Below are positions 32,014 to 43,869 of a DNA stretch of 64,000 nt, piece after piece. Source of the stretch: Corbicula japonica (Eukaryota; Mollusca; Bivalvia; Venerida; Cyrenidae). Under the pieces are notes generated by a model, which was given only the letters and a program-made list of their open reading frames with translations, ran no database searches and was not told the DNA's origin. Both the position numbers and the translations under genes were made by a program. Every line of letters starts with the position of its first letter. Within the stretch, counting starts at the first letter, position 1. Location: assembly GCA_038501625.1 (NCBI GenBank), contig JAZAYU010000003.1:747001-811000 (forward strand), read 5' to 3'.

Positions 32014-34035
32014 CGCATCAAGGGACGCAACTCTATCATCATAAGCTGCATATTATCTAAAAGTAATTGGTCCAGTAATACGTGTTATGAATGTTCTGTT
32101 GTTAAGTTCAATAGAACTGCATCAAAACTGCACACATATGACGGGTACATTCAAGTAACATGATGGGTAAAGGTGCGGACAATTTTTTAAAGTCTTTTAA
32201 CAGTTCAGCAGACGATAACAAGACACTCGACAAAGAGGTCGACGAATTCGACAGACATTATACCCGAAGAAAAATGTCATTCGCAAACAAAGATTCATAT
32301 AAGACGATAACACCAAGGTGAAACTGTTGACTCTCTTATACAATCTCTATACGAAGTGACCGAGAACAGTGATTTTTTTGGCGAAACGACAAATGAAAAA
32401 AGGAGTCCGAAGTAAATTGTGATAGGAATATTAGACACAAACCTGTTATGTCGGAGAAAATGCAGATCGGACTATTGACAAAGTTGTGCTAATGGCCAGA
32501 CAGAGTGAAGAAGTAAAGAGTCAGGTGAAAACCTAGCTTGAGAACTGACATGGAACGGCGGACAATAAGTCGTGGTGCGAGACCAAAACAACCTTCAAAA
32601 GGACACAGGAAGCACATGAATTTCAGTACAAACACGCCTAAAACCTCCAGCAAAAACAAACATAAACATTCTACTTAGGGACCAAAACCGTACACTATTA
32701 CAGAAGTAAAGCATATTAACGGAAAGTGCCTCGCTATTGGGAAAAAAAAACTGTTTAAAGTGCGGAACATGGAATCAATCCCGTGTGCTTAAAGACAAAA
32801 ACACTAAATGAATAGGCGGAACATAGTGATTTTCTTTGCACAGTTGAGAGTGGTGACGGTCCATGGACAGCAAAACTAAAGGTGAGACATTTGATAGCCA
32901 GTTGTGTTGATGTGCTGATGTGCTGATGTAACAGTAGTATCTGAGTCGGTATACATGTCTCTTGGTAAGCCAAAATGAAGAAAAACGAATAAAAAGTTTG
33001 GACCTGAAAACAAGAAATTGAATGTCATTGGTTCCCCATCTGAAACCCGAACCAATAAAATCATGTACAATGTAGAGGAAATATGTTTTGTGGGTGGCAT
33101 TGACCACAGTCTGTTAGGACGACCTGCAATTATCAATCTAAACCTAGACAAACTAAACATATGATGACGTAATCTTGGTGCATTCTGTTTAGCAGCACAT
33201 CCTAAACTGTCAATAGAACAAGGGCTATTCGATGGGGGTATATCGTATTTCTCTCAAAGAAGGAGCAAAACCGCATGTTCTATCTTAACCGCGACGCGTA
33301 CCGATTCCATGCTTTCCACAAGTTAAAGCAGAACTTGAAAGAATTGAAGTCAAGCGTTATTTTCAAAGAAAATCTCCTAATTGACTGGTGTGCAGGTTAA
33401 GTCTGTGTACATGTACCAAAAAATTGACGGTAACGTAAGAATCTGCGTTGATTTTAAACAGCTTAATTTAAACGTACATCGCGAATACTAGCATTTGCCG
33501 ATTATATATCAATGCTTGGGAAGATTATCAGGTGTTAAGTATTTTGATAAGCTTTTTTTGGCAAATAAATCTGGCCTCCAAGTTGCTCATATCAGTCATA
33601 ACGCAGGTCGGTAGGTTTGCTTTGAAAAGACTACTGTTGTATCATTTCATTCCGCGGGGATCAAGTGACATTAGTGACATTTTCGCGAGGGGTAAAATTC
33701 GCGAACTTATATTATTCTAATGAGACTAGATATTCAATGGTTTGATTTCGCGCATTAAGCCTATCGCGAAATTCGGGAAAATTAAACCACCAAGAAATAT
33801 AATGATACCACAGCACATATGGGGTTTAAGAAGTAGTTCTGAATATGCAACAAATTATTAAGTGCATAGATGGAGTCTTATGTCAGACAGACGATATTCT
33901 AGTTTCCGGAAGGACGACTTAAGAGTATGACTTATGACTTGAGACGGTCTAAGGTAGACTAGAACACGCTAATTTAACCCTGAACACAGAGAATGTGTGT
34001 TCAAACAAACAAAAGTCATATTTTTAATTATATTG
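32014..34035 (+). mobile_element. Ty3/Gypsy-type LTR retrotransposon wreck
   Basis: Read in shifting frames, 32160-32560 resembles a Gag fragment (an ARQSEEVK-like end), 32840-32880 a protease start (VESGDGPWTAKL) and 33240-34020 an RT with VRICVDFKQLNLN and a D-D motif (CQTDDILVSG). Many frameshifts and stops, and no integrase found. GCATCAAGGGACGCAAC at about 32018 and GTATCAAGGGACGCAAC at 34066 may be the starts of diverged long terminal repeats. Dead. Confidence 0.75.
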
Positions 34036-34063
34036 TTAAAGGGTTGCCGTGTACATGTTTTAT

Positions 34064-34250
34064 TCATGTATCAAGGGACGCAACACTAAATACGATAAGA
34101 TCTACAGTATATGATCTTAGAGTTATTGTTCCAGTATTCTGTGTTATGGTAACACTACAGTAATTCAGATGGCTCGTGAACCAGTCAATTTTGTCTAGGT
34201 TTGTGCGGAGCATTAGATAAGGTAACTCTGTGATTGGTTGAAAATGAAAA
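34064..34250 (+). repeat. Possible 3' LTR remnant of the Gypsy-type element
   Basis: It shares with 32014-32110 the order ATCAAGGGACGCAAC, ATAAG, TTGTTCCAGTA/TTGGTCCAGTA and GTGTTATG, at roughly two-thirds identity by eye. Right limit unknown. Confidence 0.45.
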
Positions 34251-34868
34251 AACAAACAGAATAAAAAATATTTAATAGCTATGTGAAAATGCACAGTGTA
34301 TAGAAGGAGTTGAAACAAAACATTTTCATTTTTATAATTCCAGTGCATGTCGCGAAAAAGTTTACTGGTCACGCTATATTTTTGTTGTGTTTTTACGATG
34401 TCTCTATAGTTAAGTTTTATTTGCAAAAGTGAGATTTTAAGGCCTTGACCCAATTGCTAATTCAGAACAGGAGATGAAGCTATACTGGGAGTCTATGGGA
34501 AATGAATTACTGTAGTCTAACCTAAATATAAATATTGTGTTGTTAAGGATGAGTATGATGTGTGTTGTAAATGCGCTTGATGTACAATAAAGCATAAAAC
34601 CATACCACAATATTGATAACATCTTTTGATAACATAATAATTTATTTTCTTCAGAAATGTCCTCAGTAAAGCTGTACTGTTGTACAAAATATATTAAACT
34701 TTGTATTTTGGCTAAAATGATATAGAATACGTTGCATGATAAATAGAATAACAGGTTATTGTCTTTAGGGCTCGGCCGATCGGTCTGAATAGACACGACA
34801 GTCTCGCCTTTCCTACGAACATCGGGATGCCCACTATCACATGTTATCAAAATATAGCAACCTATTGT

Positions 34869-34981
34869 TATTCATTCATTCATTCATTCATTCATTCATT
34901 CATTCATTCATTCATTCATTCATTCATTCATTCATTCATTCATTCACTCACTCATTCATTCATTCATTCATTCATTCATTT
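34869..34981 (+). repeat. (ATTC)n microsatellite
   Basis: About 28 tetranucleotides, nearly perfect with two ACTC variants, giving spurious Ser-Phe-Ile-His repeat frames. Confidence 0.97.
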
Positions 34982-35029
34982 ATTTGCCACACTATTAAAC
35001 AATATACCGCTTCATATCATCCTGATGAT

Positions 35030-35118
35030 GATGACGTATTATAATCGACCAAACTTGAGCTCTTTAGCCTGAACATCGGTTAACAGTGATCACGTACCAG
35101 ACGGAACGGATAATTTAG
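35030..35118 (-). repeat. Dispersed repeat (partner at 330)
   Basis: Inverted copy of 330-440, next to the (ATTC)n tract. Confidence 0.75.
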
Positions 35119-35999
35119 ACTATGTCACCATGCAAAAAGATAATGTAGAGACCGATGTTTGATTGCTTAATAAATATACGTTTACCAGAAAAAGACATTA
35201 ATGTAGATAATCATGATTCTTGTAAACATAATTTATTATTTTATTCAGGACATGTAGAAATAATGCAGTTATTTAAGTATCGCAAACCTGTCCTAGCTCA
35301 TCACTTGTGTGACGACAAGTGTTTCGCAATCATAGTTTAAATGATCAATCTAAGCTGATATGATTTTACTAAATACATCATTAAGTAGAACACATCTCAA
35401 ATAATATTTTCTTAATTAATCTATTTTTAAATGTTTTTTTTTCAGCGAAACATGTTACACTTCTTGTAAAACCAGGCAGTATTTTGGTATAAATTTTACC
35501 AATATTATTAGAATAAAGTTTTCCATGAATTGTTTTATCATAAAAAGAGACTCATTTATATTGTCACTTAGAAAAAGTGAAATATGCATATCAGTAATCA
35601 CCACGCCCACAAAACACAGCGAGAAGGAAGAGAAAAAAAGTGAGCATGTGTTTATAAGTATGTCAAATTCAAATAAGACAACAGAAAAAAATGAAAATGA
35701 GAACTCTTGGGGTTACCGACCAATCTCCTCCGCAGAGCTATCGTTCCTTACACTCACTTTACATCTCTGCGAAAGGCTCAATGTCAAGATTTTTGACCAA
35801 ACTCGACAGCCTTATTTTATACAGTCATAATTATGAATTTAAAAGCTTGAGGTAAAACAAATGACAGAAATATTCACTATCTTTCATTAAAACCGAAGAA
35901 ACCCAATTTATCGTTAATGTAATTGGTGAACTATTTCTTTGAGTTAAAGTAAAAGTAGTTGAAAGTAGTCCAAGCCTATAACAGAGGTGAATGTAATGA

Positions 36000-36240
36000 G
36001 CCGATAGTGTAAGAGAGTGGTTACCGACTTGAAACATTTAGTGGCAAAAATAAGCCACTGGGGGTTTAAACCAGGTTAAAGGGGGCACAAACCTCACACT
36101 TGCCCCAAAAGTTTCTCATATCAACAAACAAGTACAAGTTCTCTTGGTGAAATGACTCCAATTCAATCATGAGGTTAATAATATTACATTCAAAGCACAC
36201 ACACATATAAAACATAAGAAGCTAATAGAACAAGTGGATG
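36000..36240 (-). mobile_element. Retroelement 3' tail fragment
   Basis: Inverted copy of the tail (GGTTTAAACCAGG, GCACAAACCTCACACTTGCCCC, AAGTACAAGTTCTCTTGGTGAAATGACTCCAA, ending AACATAAGAAGCTAATAG). It borders the left edge of duplication copy A. Confidence 0.75.
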
Positions 36241-37004
36241 AGAACTTTTAATCAACCTGTGAATAAAGCAATTCCAATAGCTTAAACCATAAATACAATT
36301 CTACAACAAAAGTCAGTCGAAATATCAAGTGGTATTTATACTAAGGGGTAAAATGTGGCTTTCATGTATCTGTTAATATATAACAACACATATGGTGACA
36401 TAAAACGCTAAAAATGGGTGGGGTAATTCTGCATTTACTCATGCTCTTTTACATTAAACCTATATGAGCACAACAATGTTCTACATAACATTTGGTGCAG
36501 AAGAGACGCTGAAAAGATCTTTTGTTGTCTTGCAATTATTCAAATATTTTTTTGATTGAAATACATGTAACATTTTTTAACAAAATGAATTTCCATAACG
36601 AGAAATTTCAATTGCTAAAACTAAATTCTCTAAAATACGTAACTGCACGTCAAAATGTATTTTTTCACAAAAAGAGAATATTTAATTTTAAAGAACAAAT
36701 GTGCTTCCTTAGGAACCATCTGATCTCTTTCGGGTCGGAATAAATATACGTTATAATATTTATCGCGTAATAGTAGAATTGTAAATATATGACCCGTAAT
36801 TCGTCAAGACAATCGTCTAAAAGAGAAAGAGAGGCCTTTACGTGAGTGATGATTGTGAAACATTGAAGTTCACCATAAACCTGTACAAATCGATTGACCA
36901 AATCAAGCTGTCTTGGGTTCCATTGCAACTGCAGGTTGAATGTGCTTATTTCAAAATGTGTTCTTCATATCAACTGTTACAACAGAGTGTTAATAAATCT
37001 AACA

Positions 37005-38006
37005 ATGTGTGAGGAAGCAGAGAAATTTAACAATACAAACAATACAAATAAGAGTAACTAATTTTTATGACTATGATAATTATTGGAGTCTAAACGCATG
37101 GAAAAGTTATAATATTGATGAATATTACGTGTATTACACACTGGCCGCTGTGTCGTTAGTCCCAAATATTTTGACAATAATTGTGATGTCAATGGATAAG
37201 CCATTCGTCAACATCCGTGTTCTTCATAGCACTTGCCGTGCCAGATCTTTTGATGGGTGTTACGCCGGCCATTGTGAAGTTGATTGACGCTGTTCATGTT
37301 GAGAGCGAAGATATAATGAAAAACGCTATATACATTTATGATATATTTATCGGAGTGAATGCCAAACTATCAAATTATTTCCTTTGTTGTATAACAATTG
37401 AAAGAGTTTCAAGTGTTAACTTTCCACACAGGATTAAAACAATGTGTACACCGCGATTAGCAAAGGTGTTAGTGATATTGATTTCTTGTTTTTTTATTGT
37501 ACTGGAGCCTGTTATTAGTTACATATTCGTGGATGTGTATCTTGTTTTTTCGGCCGGTACATGCAAATTGTGAATGTGGACAAATTCCCGAACGCTTTTC
37601 AATCAATGACTTTATTTTTTAAACTGATATAAATCATTATTCCACTGTTCATTATCTTAACAGGAACAAATTAATACTTATTTCTTTAAAGTTATACATG
37701 TACACTGGAAATTCATTGATAAAAAACAACAACAGTTCCTGTCGGAGGACAATTGACATTGCAAACAGCATCACTCGAACGCTCTTGGTGACAAATTTGG
37801 CATTTATTGTAATGCAAGCTCCATACGCAATTCTAATGGCAATTCCAATTGAAATAGAATTTAGGTTATTATCACCCGAAACTACCTTTTGGTGTATTGC
37901 CTGTTTCGCGTTTTTGTCACGGTTTAGCTCAGCAGTCAATTTCTACCTTTATGTTGTGAGTGGAGCACGATTTAGACAGGAGGTGAAAAAAATACTTTGT
38001 AGATGA
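37005..38006 (+). pseudogene. Decayed paralogue of the 50.7-kb GPCR
   Basis: It aligns end to end with the intact receptor at 50711-51709. The ATG at 37005 is kept, but a stop follows after about 18 codons. A 5-base loss near 37190 shifts the frame before helix 2. The segment from 37217 then gives helices 2-4 (LAVPDLLMG, ERVSSVN) until a rearranged stretch near 37550 ends it. Helix 5 is scrambled at 37600-37690, and helices 6-7 resume in frame from about 37698 (QAPYAIL, SSAVNFYLY) to a stop at 38006. At least three independent breaks make it non-coding. The upstream and downstream flanks also match the intact copy. Confidence 0.88.
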
Positions 38007-39228
38007 AGAATAACCTCTGCAGATTCAATTAATACCACAATGTTAGTGTCAAGTCAAAACACAGGCATATATCGTCACACTACTTTTCATTCTCCAAATC
38101 ATAAATGAACTATTCAGTTTATAATGATATGTTCCAACATAAGACTGTAATGATATTAGACAGTGAAAATATCTCGTTTATAAACTGTTGGAAAGTCAAA
38201 CTATCACAACTAAAGTAACAGGACTTTCTTGAGGACAGAGGATGGATCTTATTCCAGCTAGTGTATCAAACATACATGTACATATCAAATTTGTCTTAAG
38301 AACAAAGATTTCTTTATTTGTTGTTATTGTTTTTTTTTCTTTTTTTTTGTTGATGTATGCTTTCTTTGTCATTGAAAGCAAATATATTCAAGTATTTCTT
38401 TACAGAATATTTTTTGCAAAGTTCTTGTTTTTCACTTTCTGTTTTGTTATTTCTAAATGGTTTTCCCGTAGACTTTAATCACTTAGCACATTTTTGTATC
38501 TGCAATATTTTTATTTGATTTTAATAAATTTATAATAGTTAGGATATTAATTCTTTTACGGTAATATGATTACCCAGTTTCCTCTCTAATGTTTGGCGTA
38601 TGGAGGCTTTATCTTCTGGATGTTGCCATTCCATTATGCTTTTTTAAAAACCTTTTTGAACATTAAAACGTTTCGTTCACTTACAAGTCTTAAGGAATAC
38701 CTGTAAATGTTTGAAATTGACAGTTTCACGAATCGAGAATGGCGTTAATTCTTCATGGTTTCATTTCTATTTAAAATAAGGTAAGGTCGTACACAACACT
38801 CATTGATTTTTTAACTGATAAATTGGTAAATACTCGTACAATTTTCACAATATTTTCATATATCTCGTGATCGGTGGCTTTCCTAGTTCCACTGTCATCT
38901 ATTTCTCTATTTGTGTAAAACAGTCTTCCACATGATGCAAGGGGTCCATTTCGAAGAGAAACAAACCCTAGATAAGTAAAAACAAGGGAGAAATCAGCGT
39001 AAATATTTGTCTATGCATGAAGGTAGACATGACCTGATTTTGAGAATTTATGTCTGAATCTGCGGGTTTAGACATACTGCACCAAAATGTAAATACTGTT
39101 TAAACGTTTGTTGTTTTGTTGTTGTTGTCGATGTGCACACACGCTTGCTGCTGGTAAAATGCGTGTCGTCATTTGCGTCTGTTCAGATCGCCAGTTCGAG
39201 TCAGTCCATAGTTCCGAATAGTATCCAG

Positions 39229-39521
39229 GGTGGCTAAACCATGTGACTTTTTGGATGTCGTGCACACACAAAATCACTCGTTTCATGTAGGCTTTTTCCT
39301 TATTTCTCAGTTATTTCTGGACCGATTTTGATCAGATAAAGAGCACCGTACTTCTGTTGAAAAGCATCGTCATCGACATGTAACACCCATTATCAATCGG
39401 CTGTCGTTTGTTTAAACATTCAAAGACAAATTCACACTTTCAAACAAAATTTGTCTTTGAATGTTTGAGAAATTACTGAGAAATAAGCAAAAACATACCT
39501 GAAGCAAGTGATTGTGTGTGT
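39229..39521 (+). mobile_element. Foldback MITE, GGCTATACCAC family (copy 2)
   Basis: Same left arm (GTGACTTTTTGGATGTCGTGCACACACAAAATCACTCG) and centre as 30833; the right arm is truncated. It lies within duplication copy A, and the matching place in copy B (about 54470) has little of it, suggesting insertion after the duplication. Confidence 0.8.
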
Positions 39522-39597
39522 ATTGTCGTTTTTGATTCTTTGTCATTTTGATATTTTTATAGATTTTGTTTGTTGTTCTTAAAGGAAGTATCATTTG

Positions 39598-39848
39598 AAA
39601 TTCACAGTTCGGCTATTTGTGCAGTGTGGCGGCCGTAAAAAGTCTCCCCGTACATTAGTCATTACTGTTATCAGCAAAATAACCCGTCCGATGTCATGCA
39701 GTGATTGTTACGTATATCAGAGCTATCCGATAAACGTTCTTTGGGGTTGTCCCGGTTAGCTCAGTTGGTTGCGTCGCAGGAATAGCAGGGCTAGGCGCTG
39801 TCGCGGTGACGGTGCGGGTTCACTCCCAGCTAGAGGCACTATCATTTT
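39598..39848 (+). mobile_element. tRNA-derived SINE (type 2), full copy
   Basis: A 5' unique part (ATTCACAGTTCGGCTATTTGTGC...) leads to a tRNA-like head at 39745 with A box TAGCTCAGTTGG and B box GGGTTCACTCCC, ending AGGCACTATCATTTTT. Related copies: 6957, 22256 and 41490 (inverted). Confidence 0.75.
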
Positions 39849-41489
39849 TAATTTCGAATAATGATTTCTTTTTCATTTAAAAAGAAAAAAATGTCTAGTA
39901 TTTCTTTAACTCAGATTTGTTTGCATAGTATTTTCAAAATTTTCTATTAGTAATTTCTGAATCATTTTCCCGTAAAATTTAATCATTAGCACATTTTCGG
40001 TATCTACAATTATGACAGTATCAATTTGTATCTAATATATCGTAAAGTGTATTATTAAAAATATTTTTATTCTGAGTTATTTCTTTACTTTCATTGCTGG
40101 CAATTCAACATTTTTAACGGTGCATTTGTTTAGGTTTACTTATAAAAGATCTTATGATTTATTTTCGAAAATTGGTTTTGGTTTCAAAACATAATAAAGT
40201 TTTGATCGGACAAATAGTTGCATTATCTGGGTTTTAAAACGGAATTGGAGTAATTATAGCTCTGTGATATGTGCAGTGTTTACACCAAGTGATGCTTGAT
40301 AACGGACAAGCTAAAGATCTGAACTCACATTTTAGAGGTTGCGAACGAATGTAACCATATATTCAGGACCACTTATAACATGTATAACACCATAAAGAAG
40401 AAAACAAATGCTACTTACATTCCAAATAAGAAAGTTTTGTTTGGTCTTTGTAAGCTTCTTAGTATTATTTTGGAAAACGGTGTTAACATTTGCTTCGGTT
40501 ATAACCTACACAAACATAGAAAGCACAACAAATTAGGGAGTTAAGGGTATTGAAAAGAACACTATTTGTTTCGGCACTTAAGATCCGAATTGTACAGAAC
40601 AGTTTCAATCACCTATAATTATGTAATATGTACTTTGTATATATATGGAATATTATACCAGTGTGCAATATGTAGGTTTGCATTTGTCGATCTGGATATG
40701 CAAACAATATCACGCGAGACCGAAAGTCGGGTGCGATATGTGATATGTGGTTTACATTACGCAACGAGAAATAATACAAACCTACTGATTGCATACTGGT
40801 ATAATGTTTATTTTATTATATATCCTTATTTCACTCCCAATTAAATGAGAACTAAATCAATAATGAATAGTGAAGTGTGATGTAAGCAATTACGTCACAA
40901 AAAAGCATAAATACATGTATCTACGTGGCGAAGAAATGTTTACATTTTCAAGCGCCATGATCGATTGTGTCAGATAAAGAATTATTTATGTTTCGAATCT
41001 TTGAAGGACTAAAACAATAACAGCAAAATTCGGACAATGCCCGGAGATGCTGGAAGTGTTTACCGTGGTATTCGATATGTAACGACAAGGATTTGAAAGT
41101 GTTTAATTTTAATACCACAGCAGCTAGGAATTATAGGATCAGGCTTTAAAGAGTAAATAGGAAGGATTGTTGCAAATGGATATTAAAATTGGTATAGTTA
41201 AACGGTATGTACACTTCATCGCTCCTAATATTTAGCTTGTTCTATTTATATCCGCAATGACTATCTATTCATTTAACTTTCTTTCACATTTTTTGACGAT
41301 TTCATATTATTTTTATTTGCAAAGGGCGTGAAGTCGATGATTATTTTTAAAGAAACAGTGTCATGGGACTCAACAAATCTAAATTTGTAAAAAATATCGC
41401 GGTTCAAAATCGGCCATTTTGAAACGTAGAAACTACCGGAAGCTGCAAAAATACAGAACGTAAACTCAATAACCTTACAGAGTCCAAAA

Positions 41490-41600
41490 CATCTGGAGCT
41501 AACCCGCACCGACATGGCGACAGCGAGTAGCCCTGCAATTCCGACGACGCAACCAACTGAGCTAATCGGGACAACCCCCAAAAGATTGATTGATCGGATT
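41490..41600 (-). mobile_element. tRNA-derived SINE (type 2), inverted copy
   Basis: The minus strand reads TTGTCCCGATTAGCTCAGTTGGTTGCG with A and B boxes, like 39745. The long minus-strand open frames over this stretch come from the SINE and are not a gene. Confidence 0.75.
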
Positions 41601-41659
41601 GCCCGCCCTGATATACGTCATCAAATGATAATGATAATTTAATGTATATATAAATGATA

Positions 41660-41850
41660 ATTATAGCAAGAACAGGATAATAGATCGCACTTCTAGGTTC
41701 TTTATAAAGTTTTTCCCAAACACCATTAAAAACTCTTAATCTCCTGCCACCGTCGTGCAACAAAAGAGGTAAGCATAAAAATCAACTGTAGATGGGTTAA
41801 TCACCAGGCATGCAAAGCGCTGTAGAATATCATGTTGGTAACCTTTCTTT
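41660..41850 (-). mobile_element. Inverted 3' fragment of the YLDD retroelement
   Basis: The reverse complement matches 46850-47020: AACATGATATTCTACAGCGC, ATCTACAGTTGATTTTTATGC and CACGACGGTGGCAGGAG. Confidence 0.75.
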
Positions 41851-42250
41851 TAGAATTTACGTTCGTGGTAAAAAATAACATATCTCTTTATTTTATTAAA
41901 TGTATACATTTAATTTGGGATTGTTTCTGTAGTTTAATGACACATATATTAAATATTTTATATGGTCTTTTGCTCTAATTTGAAACTTTTTTCTAGAAAG
42001 AAAAGTAATATAAAATCTAATCAAGTCATAAATAATAAAAGCTGACTTTATGGTTTGCAATATGTAAACAAGAAATATTAATGTGTATATTTATGATACG
42101 TATGAATTTCATTATTTAAAGGGACATGCCAGGCTAATAAGATATTTTTTATCTTAAACAACACCACTTACTATTTCTTAATTAGAAGCCCGGCAAGCAG
42201 GCTTTTGGTAAAAATGCAAATCAACAACCGGCTACAACAAAGCCCCGGAG

Positions 42251-42345
42251 GTTGTTTCAGCTAGCTCAGTCGGTAGCGTGGACGAAGTTATGTGGCTAAT
42301 CGCTGTCACCATAAGGGTCCAATTCTAATTGTATGCCGATATCAT
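42251..42345 (+). mobile_element. tRNA-like SINE head (type 3), copy A
   Basis: CAGCTAGCTCAGTCGGTAGCGTGGACG holds an A box and GGGTCCAATTCT a decayed B box. The paired copy at 61354 keeps GGGTTCGATTCT. The shared flank CCCGGCAAGCAGGC shows it was present before the segmental duplication. Confidence 0.7.
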
Positions 42346-42440
42346 TTGAAATAATAACGTTTTATCTTATGACCAACTAATATTAAAACATTGATTTGAA
42401 ATATGGTTATTGCTAACCTATAGTTTTTAAACTTTATAAC

Positions 42441-43237
42441 TGGGGATGTCAACGGATATCGAATTTAGGATCCGGATATCCGTTCAACGATCCGAACGGA
42501 TATCCGGATATCCGAATACAAACACTTTGTTTAGTTATATGTCGTTTCAATAGATATGAACGCTTCATAACTTAAATATTTTAATTAAATACGAATAATA
42601 GTTTTGAAAAAAATATCGCAGAAAGTATGGGATTAAAACGATTAAAACAGTGACAGTGTATGAACTATTCATTTGTTGTTTATTTAATCATCATTTTACT
42701 TCACAAAATGTCGCCATTCAGCGAACTGTAGAATGGAAGGCATAGCAAACAATAAGTTTGGAATATAGATGTAAATAATTCAAGATCGCGAGATCAAATA
42801 AAAATAAATTCCTCAATAATTAGATAGATAGACTTCAAACTGACAAAATTAAACGTGAGTAATTGATTTTTGCCTGCAGTCCTGTTCTCTACAGCTCTAT
42901 CTCTTCTCAATAAAACCGATTAAACAAAATCAAAGATAATATTCTTTACTCAAAATGGATAAGTAGGAGCTTCAGACGTTGGCTATTAATTAGCAAGTTC
43001 TTATCTAACACATTTCTTAACCTGTGAGGCCTTATTAACTGCGTGTCATCACCACTCGACAATCCGTATAACATGCTTATGCTTAAATGCACACTGAAGA
43101 CCGAAATTTAATTAAGCAAATAAGTAATTTATAAAATTCAAAGTTTTTGTAAACGAATATCCGGATGCCTTATTCGATCCGGATATCCAATGATCCGAAC
43201 GGATATCCGAATATTCGGATATCCGTTGACATCCCTA
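42441..43237 (+). mobile_element. hAT-type MITE with perfect 8-bp target duplication
   Basis: Flanked on both sides by TTTATAAC (42433-42440 and 43238-43245). Terminal inverted repeats of about 90 bp start T(A/G)GGGATGTCAACGGATATC and are packed with the self-complementary words GGATATCC and GGATCCGGATATCC. 797 bp, no transposase; 8-bp duplications are the hAT signature. Confidence 0.92.
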
Positions 43238-43869
43238 TTTATAACCACGGAAATATTAGAATACTGCTTTTAATATTAAATTTATAAATTCGCATCTAAA
43301 ATTAAAATATCTCGTTTACCAAAGTTAAAAACAAATATGGTGTAATATTTAGCCCATTTATTACATACAATTTAAACCAATATTCTTACTACTCGACTCA
43401 TATTATTTTAATTTCTCTGCGCGGAATCGCAGTATTTTCATTAAAACTAAATAATAATAAGATAAATCATTTTACTTCGTTTTTTGATATAGCCATTGAA
43501 TTCCCTACATACATTAAAGGTGATGTATAAACAAATTTCACAAATAAACAAAACGGGGTACACTATCAGTTTACGAAAATTCGTGTCTTTTTATTTATTA
43601 ATATGGATTCTTAAGTAATTTTAAATATTTTATCCGTTCTGCGAACCAGCACCGTCACGGCGACTGTTAATATCTGTGTTAACAATTAACAGAGCAAGAT
43701 TAACATTTTTATCTTACATTTAAGCTTACAAAATATTTGGTAGAAGAAAACAACAACATCAACAAAACAAACAATCGATATGAAGATTTAAGTTATTAGT
43801 ATGCTCAACTATATTGTACATTAATATAATATTTAGCATTACAGTATATACTAAATACTTATATATTGG

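Larger units (their letters stand above)
36877..43650 (+). repeat. Segmental duplication, copy A
   Basis: Collinear, diverged blocks match copy B: GPCR 5' flank (36877 / 50584), GPCR body, a stretch with TTCTTTGTCATTGAAAGCAAA (38350 / 53770), CGATGTGCACACACGCTTGC (39129 / 54351), GATAACG(G/A)ACAAGCTA (40293 / 55967), the tRNA-like head (42251 / 61354) and AATATGGTGTAATATT (43335 / 61619). Insertions such as the hAT-type MITE at 42441 are private to this copy. Confidence 0.75.

Noticed and set aside
34064..34850. Minus-strand frames of 129 and 137 codons
   Set aside because: AT-rich composition, no domain, and they overlap the suspected LTR remnant.
34827..35072. Ser/Phe/Ile/His repeat protein
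   Set aside because: Pure translation of the (ATTC)n tract.
39745..39820. tRNA gene
   Set aside because: Pol III boxes present, but no consistent anticodon arm, and the same sequence recurs with a fixed non-tRNA flank.
41273..41763. Minus-strand frames of 102 and 119 codons
   Set aside because: They run through an inverted SINE and an inverted retroelement tail.
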